In this document: one piece after another, positions 14,940-21,591 of the stretch
Layout of the letters: every line of letters starts with the position of its first letter
Numbering within the stretch: the first letter of the stretch is position 1
NCBI GenBank assembly: GCA_947374705.1
Contig: CANCDA010000014.1
Span: forward strand, 1-23,982
Direction of reading: 5' to 3'
DNA from: Comamonadaceae bacterium
Lineage (GTDB): Bacteria; Pseudomonadota; Gammaproteobacteria; Burkholderiales; Burkholderiaceae_C
DNA length: 23,982 nucleotides
Notes under the pieces: generated by a model
Databases searched by the model: none
Seen by the model: the letters and a program-made list of their open reading frames with translations, nothing else
Told to the model about the DNA's origin: nothing
Made by a program: the position numbers and the translations under genes

Positions 14940-15851
14940 TTAAACGCCTGATTTGCGCCGTGCCGACACCACGATGCCGCCCACAATCAGCGCGAAAGCC
15001 ACCACATGGTAGGCGTGTGGTGTCTCGCCCAGCAAGGCGCTGGAGAGCAGGGCGGCAAACAGCGGCGTGAGGTTGGCAAAGAAGCTGGCCAGCGTCGGCC
15101 CGGCGCGCTGCACACCGGCACCCCAGCAGCGGTAGGCCAGCAGCGCGGGCCCAACGGCGACAAACAGCAGAGCCGCGACCAGCGACCAGCTCCACTCAAT
15201 GTGCGCATCGGTTAGCGTCCACTCACCCACTGTAAACAGGCTTGACCAGACCAGGCCGAACACAATTTGCCCCATCAAAAAAGCCGCCCAGTCACTGCGA
15301 ATGGCCGTGGGCTCTTTGCCCGTTTGCGTCAACATCCAGCTGTAAAAAGCCCAGGTGAAGGAAGCAAACAGCACATAGATGTCACCGGGCACCAGCCGCA
15401 GTTTGAGCAAGATGTCCAGCTCGCCTCGGCCCAGCACCAGCAGCACGCCCATGATGGACAAAGCCGCGCCCAGCCATTGCCGGGTTGAAATGCCCGCACC
15501 AAAAAACCAGCGACCAATCAGCAGCATCCAGACCGGCGTACTGGCGGCCACCAGGGTCACGTTGATGGGGGTGGAGGTGTGCAGCGCCAAGTACTGCAAG
15601 GCGTTGTAGCAGCCCACCAAAAGCCCCAGCAAGGCAAAGCGCTTCCAGTGCGGCCACAGGCTGCTACCGGGTCGCAGCACCCACGTGGCCAGTGGCAGCA
15701 AGAACAGGCCCGCCAGCGCCCAGCGCAGCAGATTAAGTGTCATGGGCGAGATCACCGGCCCCAGCATGCGCCCCAATACGGCGTTGCAAGCCCACATCAG
15801 CGGTGGGACGGTGAGCAACAAAGCGGTGGGTAGGGTGAGGCGCGCGTTCAT
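14940..15851 (-). CDS. EamA/DMT-family transporter
   Basis: A 303-aa hydrophobic protein with the two-repeat EamA design: about ten membrane segments, repeat 1 near 9-140 and repeat 2 near 155-297. The first repeat holds MWACNAVLGRMLGPVISPMTLNLLRWALAG, and the fourth-fifth helices PINVTLVAASTPVWMLLIGRWFFG, typical of this superfamily (RhaT/YdcZ/PecM type). A basic C-terminus (ARRKSGV) would lie in the cytoplasm. The family exports or imports small metabolites such as amino acids; the substrate cannot be inferred here. The ATG at 15851 fits the beginning of the first helix. It shares a divergent promoter region of about 105 bp with the quinone oxidoreductase gene. Confidence 0.87.
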   Translation of the reverse strand: MNARLTLPTALLLTVPPLMWACNAVLGRMLGPVISPMTLNLLRWALAGLFLLPLATWVLRPGSSLWPHWKRFALLGLLVGCYNALQYLALHTSTPINVTLVAASTPVWMLLIGRWFFGAGISTRQWLGAALSIMGVLLVLGRGELDILLKLRLVPGDIYVLFASFTWAFYSWMLTQTGKEPTAIRSDWAAFLMGQIVFGLVWSSLFTVGEWTLTDAHIEWSWSLVAALLFVAVGPALLAYRCWGAGVQRAGPTLASFFANLTPLFAALLSSALLGETPHAYHVVAFALIVGGIVVSARRKSGV

Positions 15852-15956
15852 GCCCTGAACTGTAGCAAGTCAATCCATGGCAATATCGCGGGTGACCGTA
15901 AAAATTTGCGATCCGATTCCAAAAACTCAACACTCAAAAAAACCTGGAGACTCTTC

Positions 15957-16952
15957 ATGACCCAAATCACATCCCGCGCCGTGCGCATCGACCAAAACGG
16001 CGGCCCCGAGCAGCTCAAGCTCGTCACCGTCATGGTGGGCGAGCCCGGCCCTGGCGAAATCCGCATTCGCCACAAGGCGGTCGGCCTGAACTTCATTGAC
16101 ATGTACCAGCGCGCAGGCGTGTACCCCTTGGCCCTGCCTTTGCAGCTGGGCATGGAAGCCTCCGGCGTGGTGGAAGCCGTGGGCGCGGGCGTGACGCACC
16201 TGCAAGTGGGTGACCGTGCGGCCTATGCCAGCCAGCCCCCCGGCAGCTACTGCGAAGTGCGCGTGATGCCCGCCAAGTGCGTGTGCAAGCTGCCTGATGC
16301 CATCTCTTTTGAGACCGGCGCGGCCATGATGCTCAAGGGCTTGACGGTTCAATACCTGCTCAGCCGCACCCAGCCCCAAGGCGGGCTCAAAGCCGGTGAC
16401 TTTGTGCTGTTCCACGCGGCAGCGGGTGGTGTGGGCCTGATTGCCTGCCAATGGGCCAAAGCCATGGGCTTGCAGTTGATCGGCACGGCCGGCTCCGATG
16501 AAAAATGCGCCTTGGCCAAAGAGCACGGCGCGGCCTTCGTCATCAATTACGCCAAAGAAGATTTCGTTGCCCGCGTCAAAGAAATCACCGGCGGCAAGGG
16601 CGTGAAGGTGGTGTACGACTCGGTCGGTAAAGACACCTTCACCAAGTCGCTGGACTGCGTGAGCCCCTTCGGTCTGGTCGCCAACTTTGGCAACGCCTCA
16701 GGCAAGGTCGAGCCGCTGGACATCAACGTGCTGGCGGGCAAGGGCTCGCTCTACGTGTCGCGCCCCACCCTGTTCACCCACATCGCCACGCGTGAGACCA
16801 CGCAGGCCATGGCGGACGAGCTGTTTGCCATGGTCACCAGCGGCAAGGTCACCATCCGCATTGACCAGCGTTTCCCGCTGGAAGACGTGCAAGAGGCGCA
16901 CCGCTCGCTGGAGGCGCGCAAGACCACGGGTTGCACCATCCTGACTTTGTAA
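15957..16952 (+). CDS. qor: Quinone oxidoreductase (zinc-independent MDR family)
   Basis: A 331-aa medium-chain dehydrogenase/reductase of the zeta-crystallin type, using NADPH to reduce quinones. GGAG at 15946-15949 places the start at 15957, removing 17 residues of upstream open frame. The quinone oxidoreductase signature is seen as GLNFIDMYQRAGVYP (43-57), with no zinc ligands. The Rossmann motif is HAAAGGVG (153-160), and VYDSVGKDTF (219-228) follows as usual in the family. It is cytosolic. The class II aldolase gene starts 55 bp downstream on the same strand and the histidine kinase follows, so a three-gene operon is plausible. Length and motifs are standard; specificity for quinone versus other enones is not certain. 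Confidence 0.88.
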   Translation: MTQITSRAVRIDQNGGPEQLKLVTVMVGEPGPGEIRIRHKAVGLNFIDMYQRAGVYPLALPLQLGMEASGVVEAVGAGVTHLQVGDRAAYASQPPGSYCEVRVMPAKCVCKLPDAISFETGAAMMLKGLTVQYLLSRTQPQGGLKAGDFVLFHAAAGGVGLIACQWAKAMGLQLIGTAGSDEKCALAKEHGAAFVINYAKEDFVARVKEITGGKGVKVVYDSVGKDTFTKSLDCVSPFGLVANFGNASGKVEPLDINVLAGKGSLYVSRPTLFTHIATRETTQAMADELFAMVTSGKVTIRIDQRFPLEDVQEAHRSLEARKTTGCTILTL

Positions 16953-17007
16953 GCCTGCTCACCGCACGACAAGCCCAACAAGCACCACTCCACAGGAGGC
17001 CAGGCCC

Positions 17008-17781
17008 ATGACCAGCAGCGTTATTTCCAACACGGAACAACAAGCCCGCATCGACCTGGCCGCCTGCTACCGCTTGGTGGACTTGTACGGCATGAGCGAC
17101 ATGATCCTCAACCACATCACAGTGCGGGTGCCGGGGGAGGACGAACACTTCCTCATCAACCCCTTCGGTCTGATGTACCACGAGATCACCGCCTCCAGCC
17201 TCATCAAAGTGGCGCTGGACGGCACCGTCATCCACAACCCGCACGAGACCTACACCGTCAACCAACCGGGCTACGTGATTCACAGCGCCATCCACGGCGC
17301 GCGCCACGACATCACCTGCGTGTTGCACACCCACACGCCCGCTGGCATGGCGGTGTCGGCGTTGGACTGCGGCTTGCTGCCCCTGAACCAAACCGCTATG
17401 CGCTTTGCAGGCAGTGTGGCTTACCACGACTTTGAAGGCGTAGCGGTGGACTTGGACGAGCGCCAGCGTCTGGTGGACGATCTGGGCGACAACGATGTGA
17501 TGATTTTGCGCAACCATGGTCTGCTCACGGTCGGCGTCACGGTGGCCGAGGCCTTTGTCAACATGCTGCGCCTGGAGCGAGCCTGTCAGACTCAGTTGTT
17601 GACCATGTCAGCGGGTGCAAGCCTGCGGATGCCGGCACAGTCGATCATTGACAAGACTTTCCAGCAACTGCGTCGTCAACCTTCGCCTGACAAAAATGGA
17701 CGCTTCCCCCCGCATGGGGAACGCGAATGGCCTGCCTTGCTGCGCATGCTGGATTTGCGCGACCCTTCTTACTGCAATTAA
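17008..17781 (+). CDS. Class II aldolase/adducin-family protein
   Basis: A 257-aa cytosolic protein with a very good ribosome site (AGGAGG 16994-16999, 8-base spacing). Metal-binding histidines are present: H107 and H109 in VLHTHTP, and H170 in ILRNHG. However, the catalytic Glu of fuculose- and rhamnulose-phosphate aldolases (E73 in FucA) aligns with Gly88 in QPGYVIHSAIH, which is how the adducin-like members look. It is therefore probably not a classical sugar-phosphate aldolase; decarboxylase-like or unknown chemistry is possible. It lies between the quinone oxidoreductase and histidine kinase genes on the same strand. A small hairpin (GCCCTG 17782-17787 with CAGGGC 17793-17798) follows the stop but lacks a T-run. 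Confidence 0.86.
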   Translation: MTSSVISNTEQQARIDLAACYRLVDLYGMSDMILNHITVRVPGEDEHFLINPFGLMYHEITASSLIKVALDGTVIHNPHETYTVNQPGYVIHSAIHGARHDITCVLHTHTPAGMAVSALDCGLLPLNQTAMRFAGSVAYHDFEGVAVDLDERQRLVDDLGDNDVMILRNHGLLTVGVTVAEAFVNMLRLERACQTQLLTMSAGASLRMPAQSIIDKTFQQLRRQPSPDKNGRFPPHGEREWPALLRMLDLRDPSYCN

Positions 17782-17843
17782 GCCCTGCAGCACAGGGCGC
17801 ATCTCCTTGACACGACACGTGAAAAACCTGGGAGCCCATGGCC

Positions 17844-19607
17844 ATGATTGACGCCGAAGCGAACGCGAAATTTGAGCGTGATGTGCTGCGTGAGCGCATC
17901 AAACTTTTGTTCGATCAGTTGCCCTTTGCTCTGCTGAGTAACTTGGTCATATCCTTGGGGCTGGTGGCTATTCTGTGGAGCAGCGGACAGCACCGCGATT
18001 TGATGTTTTGGCTGGTCGCTGTGACTGTGTTGGCCTGGGGGCGTTGGGTCTTGGGTTTGAAATTTCAAACAAACCGTGAGACTGATTTTGACGCCCGGCG
18101 CTGGGGTCGTAGGTACATTATTTTTGTTCTTTTGTCGGGCGGTTTGCTGGGCTTTGCGGGCGTCTGGTTTTTTCCTGACAGCTATCTGTCGTTGGGGGAA
18201 TTGGCTCTGGTGCTGGTCATCATGTCGATTGGCTCCATCATGTTGCATGCTGTGTATCGGCAAGCGCACGTGGGCTATGTGTTGCTGGCGCTTTTCCCCT
18301 TTGCGCTGCGTTGCTTTTGGACGCAGACGATGTTCGACATGACCGTAGGCCTGGTTGTCTTGCTGTTCATTCCCATCAATCTGTACTTGGCTAAAAAGAT
18401 AGGTGTCAGCGTGGTTGAATCTATTCATCTTCGTCTGCGCAATCAAGTGCTGATCGATGCGCTAACGCAACAAAAAGAAATTGCACAACGTGCGCAAAAC
18501 CAGGCTGAACAAGCCAGCCGCGACAAGACCCGCTTCATGGCCACCGCCAGCCATGACTTGCGCCAGCCCGTGCAAGCCTTGGAGTTCTTTTCAGCGGCCC
18601 TGAGCCTCGAATTGAGGGCCCACCCCAGCCGCGCGCTGGCCGACAACATTCGCGCCACGGGGCGTGAGCTGGGCGACTTGTTGGACGCCTTGCTGGACTT
18701 TTCGCAGGCCGATATGTCCATCGTGCAGCCCGCCGTGAGTGACTTTCCCGTGGGAGAGCTGATGCATCGCTTGAGTGAGGAGTTCACCATTCAGTCAGCC
18801 GCCCACGGTCTGCGCTTTCGGCTTGTGCACAGCACAGCCTGGGTGCGCAGTGACCCGGTCTTGTTGGAGCGCATTTTGCGCAACCTGCTGACCAATGCGG
18901 TCAAGTACACCCGCACGGGGAAAATACTCTTGGGCTGTCGGCGTGTCGCCGGTGGACTGCGCGTGGAGGTGCACGACACGGGCGTGGGCATTGCTTTGGA
19001 TCAGCAAGCGAACATCTTTGGCGAATTCATTCAGCTTGAAAACCCCGAACGTGACCGGCGCAAAGGTTTGGGTTTGGGCTTGGCCATTGTGGACAACCTG
19101 GCCCGAGCACTCGGCCATCGCTTGAGCTTGCGCTCCACACCAAAACGGGGCTCGGTTTTTGGCGTGACCGTGGCTTGGGGTGAGCCCCAAGCCCAGAGCG
19201 CCGAGACCGAATGGATCACCCCGCCAAATCGCGACATCGAAGCCTTGATTCTGCTGGTGGATGACGACATCAAAATCCGTGAATCGACGACAAAGCTGCT
19301 TGAGAACTGGGGCTACGCCGTGATGGCCGCAGACTCCGCGGCTGATGCGATCGCGATGTTGCAAGCCAGTGGTCGCCTGCTCGATGTGCTGCTGGTCGAT
19401 CACCGCCTGCGTGAGGAGCGAACGGGTCTAGATGCGATCCATGATATTCGTGAATACTGCGGCTATCCCGTTCCCAGTGCCATCATGACGGGTGACACAG
19501 AAGCCGCGAACGCAGACGCTGCCAAGGCCTTGGGCATACCGCTGCTGAACAAGCCCTTGCCTGCGGCCAAGTTGCGGCGCTTGATTGCCAACCTCTTGCG
19601 CACCTGA
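17844..19607 (+). CDS. Membrane-bound hybrid sensor histidine kinase with C-terminal receiver
   Basis: A 587-aa inner-membrane two-component protein. ATGs at 17838 and 17844 are in frame; GGGAG (17830-17834) has correct spacing only for 17844. Residues about 28-185 hold some five to six membrane helices with no large periplasmic loop, so it probably senses a membrane or internal signal. A short coiled linker leads to the H-box SHDLRQPVQALE (phosphorylated H237), then the N-box NLLTNAVKYT (N351), G1 DTGVGI (378-383) and G2 GLGLGLAIV (408-416). The C-terminal receiver (about 467-585) has the acidic pair D473-D474, phosphoacceptor D519, T549 and K570. No histidine-phosphotransfer domain or separate response regulator is nearby, so its output partner lies elsewhere. 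Last gene of the qor-aldolase series, followed by a strong terminator. Confidence 0.9.
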   Translation: MIDAEANAKFERDVLRERIKLLFDQLPFALLSNLVISLGLVAILWSSGQHRDLMFWLVAVTVLAWGRWVLGLKFQTNRETDFDARRWGRRYIIFVLLSGGLLGFAGVWFFPDSYLSLGELALVLVIMSIGSIMLHAVYRQAHVGYVLLALFPFALRCFWTQTMFDMTVGLVVLLFIPINLYLAKKIGVSVVESIHLRLRNQVLIDALTQQKEIAQRAQNQAEQASRDKTRFMATASHDLRQPVQALEFFSAALSLELRAHPSRALADNIRATGRELGDLLDALLDFSQADMSIVQPAVSDFPVGELMHRLSEEFTIQSAAHGLRFRLVHSTAWVRSDPVLLERILRNLLTNAVKYTRTGKILLGCRRVAGGLRVEVHDTGVGIALDQQANIFGEFIQLENPERDRRKGLGLGLAIVDNLARALGHRLSLRSTPKRGSVFGVTVAWGEPQAQSAETEWITPPNRDIEALILLVDDDIKIRESTTKLLENWGYAVMAADSAADAIAMLQASGRLLDVLLVDHRLREERTGLDAIHDIREYCGYPVPSAIMTGDTEAANADAAKALGIPLLNKPLPAAKLRRLIANLLRT

Positions 19608-19640
19608 TGCCGATCAACGGGCATCAGCGTTTCATTTTTT
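19604..19640 (+). terminator. Intrinsic terminator of the histidine kinase gene
   Basis: CTGATGCC (19604-19611) and GGCATCAG (19620-19627) form an 8-bp stem with an 8-base loop, followed by a T-rich tail ending in six T (to 19640). The kinase stop codon lies in the left arm, and the tail overlaps the end of the convergent MpaB-like gene. It acts in the plus direction only. Confidence 0.72.
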
Positions 19641-21038
19641 CTTGGCGCTACGTTTGTCTAGCTCCCCTTGCATTTGCTGACGCAAAGTCCATGGCAACTG
19701 GAGTGGGCGCGTTTGACTCAGCAACAGCTCTCTCATGAAGCGCTCGCCCACCCAGCGGGTGAGCAAGCCTGAGAACGTGAACCCAGGTGACAGCAGTCGA
19801 ATCAAGCGGTCTAGCCCCAGGATGATGGACATGCCCAGCATGAACAGCAGGCGCGCTACCCAGGACACCTGCAGGTTCAAGCTGAGTTGCGCTGAGGTGC
19901 CCGCCCCACACAAAAAGCGGGTTAGCAGCACAGGCACGGGTTTTAAAACGCGCAGCGGCAGCACAGCCTGCATGGTCTGCATCAAGGCCCGTGTGAGATG
20001 CGGGCGCGGGTCGGGCGTGACTTGCCTGGCAATCCCTCGGGCTTGCAACTGAGTGAACAAAATTTCAGCATCGGCCATGCGCTCTACCCGCAGATCGGCT
20101 TGCAGGCCCAGCACATGGCCCACCACGTTCCAGGCGTGCAAATAGGCCTCTTCGTCGGCGGGGGCTAGGCCAAGGCCCAGCTTGCGCAGGCTGCGTAAAA
20201 CGACGTAGCCAAAAGTCAGCAGCGTGTAGGCCAACTCCTCTTGGTTGCAGGGCAGGCCTTGTGCATTCACATCCCAGCCCAGGGCAAACAAGGTGGTTTG
20301 CATGCTGGGCTTGGGTTGTGTCTTTGGCTCAGAACCGGGCAGCTCGCTGCTCAGCGGTGGGGCGACACCCTGATCGGTGTGGCCCTGGGGCGCAGAGTGC
20401 GCGGCGACCGCATGGCTTGGACTGCCGCGCAGCAGCAGGTTGCGCACCGTGGCGTGAATAAGCCGCACTTTGATGATTTGAGCCATACCGCTGCCGCTGG
20501 CACTCATCAGCCCGCCGGGCATCATCACGGGGAAGACCATGGCCGCTGTGGCACGTATGCGGTAGTCGGTGTGTTGGTCCAGTTGCCCAGTGGCTTGCAG
20601 CACCGATGACAGGTCGGGGATCACATAGCACTCGGGCAGGCTGGAGCAAAACAACAAGACGCAGGACAAAAGGCTGTGGTCAATGAAGATTTGCTCGGCC
20701 CGCTCCATCTTGCGCGCATCGGCCCACTCGGGCAGCACCTGTGCCGTGCGCACAAACTGCGCCAGCTCAGCGGCAATGTCGGGGGGTGTGGTGGCCGGGT
20801 CAGCGCGCCAGTCGCGCAGGCTTTGGTTGTCCTGCCATTTACCGAAGAGATGGTTCACTACGGTCAAGCGTTGCCAAGGCAATGTGTTGGCGTCTAGCGT
20901 GGCTTGCAGATCGGGTGACTCTGGCAGCGATTGCCAGGGGCCGACGATGCGGCTGACCGTGTCATCGGCCAGCGGGTCGGCGGTGAACCTCAGTTGATCC
21001 AGCAGGGTCTCATGGGGTGGGCGGCTGGCTGGCGTCAT
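19632..21038 (-). CDS. MpaB-family oxygenase (DUF2236, Lcp/MpaB-like)
   Basis: A 468-aa protein of the family that includes ER-bound MpaB and rubber oxygenase Lcp, which are b-type heme proteins. Recognisable segments are MERAEQIFIDHS (111-122), KVRLIHATVRNLLL (190-203) with the conserved Arg-Leu-x-His and H195 as probable heme ligand, NQEELAYTLLTFGYVVLRSLRKLG (265-288) and HAWNVVGHVLG (301-311). A low-complexity insert (about 205-250) separates the second and third. There is no signal peptide; a hydrophobic stretch near the C-terminus (ARLLFMLGMSIILG) could be membrane-associated. The ATG at 21038 has AGGGA upstream. It follows lspA by 39 bp and may ride on the ileS-lspA transcript. The substrate is unknown; members cleave polyprenyl chains or oxidise other lipids. 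Confidence 0.8.
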   Translation of the reverse strand: MTPASRPPHETLLDQLRFTADPLADDTVSRIVGPWQSLPESPDLQATLDANTLPWQRLTVVNHLFGKWQDNQSLRDWRADPATTPPDIAAELAQFVRTAQVLPEWADARKMERAEQIFIDHSLLSCVLLFCSSLPECYVIPDLSSVLQATGQLDQHTDYRIRATAAMVFPVMMPGGLMSASGSGMAQIIKVRLIHATVRNLLLRGSPSHAVAAHSAPQGHTDQGVAPPLSSELPGSEPKTQPKPSMQTTLFALGWDVNAQGLPCNQEELAYTLLTFGYVVLRSLRKLGLGLAPADEEAYLHAWNVVGHVLGLQADLRVERMADAEILFTQLQARGIARQVTPDPRPHLTRALMQTMQAVLPLRVLKPVPVLLTRFLCGAGTSAQLSLNLQVSWVARLLFMLGMSIILGLDRLIRLLSPGFTFSGLLTRWVGERFMRELLLSQTRPLQLPWTLRQQMQGELDKRSAKKK

Positions 21039-21077
21039 GAGGTCTATCCCTGTGAAATGGAGGAAAAATTATCGAGC

Positions 21078-21572
21078 TTACCGGCCCCGGCGCACCCGCA
21101 GCAGCTCGTCCAAAATCAAACAAGCCGCACCGATGCTGATGGCACTGTCGGCCACGTTAAAGGCGGGGAAGTGCCAGCCGTGCAGGTGGAAGTCCAGAAA
21201 GTCAATCACGTAGCCGTGAATCAACCTGTCCACCACATTGCCGATGGCGCCGCTCAAGATGCAGGCCATGGCGAAAGAGAAGAGTTTTTGTCCCGCATGG
21301 GCTTTGAGCATCCACAAAATAAAAACCGTGGCCGCCACGCCAATGCCGACAAAAAACCAGCGTTGCCAGCCTGAAGCCCCGGCCAGAAACGAGAAGGCCG
21401 CGCCGCTGTTGTGTACGCGCACCACGTTGAAAAATGATGTGACGTAGGTGCTGTCCCCCAGGTGGTAAGCGCCCACGATCAGCACTTTGGTGAACTGGTC
21501 GGCCAGCAGCAGGATGAAGGCCAGACCGAGCCAAGGCAGAATGCCGCTGGAGGATGATTTTTTGAAGGCCAT
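21078..21572 (-). CDS. lspA: Lipoprotein signal peptidase (signal peptidase II)
   Basis: A 164-aa inner-membrane aspartyl protease that removes signal peptides from prolipoproteins after diacylglyceryl addition. Four membrane helices are visible. The catalytic motifs are GNVVDR with D115 and FNVADS with D142, plus DQFTK (25-29) and FFNVVRVHNSGAAFSFL (47-63), all diagnostic. Length is normal. It starts 19 bp after the ileS stop, the classical ileS-lspA pair. Among its substrates would be the 669-aa lipoprotein of the cellulose locus. Confidence 0.96.
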   Translation of the reverse strand: MAFKKSSSSGILPWLGLAFILLLADQFTKVLIVGAYHLGDSTYVTSFFNVVRVHNSGAAFSFLAGASGWQRWFFVGIGVAATVFILWMLKAHAGQKLFSFAMACILSGAIGNVVDRLIHGYVIDFLDFHLHGWHFPAFNVADSAISIGAACLILDELLRVRRGR

Positions 21573-21591
21573 TCAGTGCATCCGTTCGGGC

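Noticed and set aside
17807..17812. Perfect -35 hexamer TTGACA before the histidine kinase
   Set aside because: No -10 hexamer lies 15-19 bases downstream; the ribosome site and start codon occupy that place.
17778..18446. Minus-strand open frame opposite the kinase membrane region (222 codons)
   Set aside because: Gln/His-rich translation typical of an antisense shadow; the plus-strand frame has clear kinase domains.
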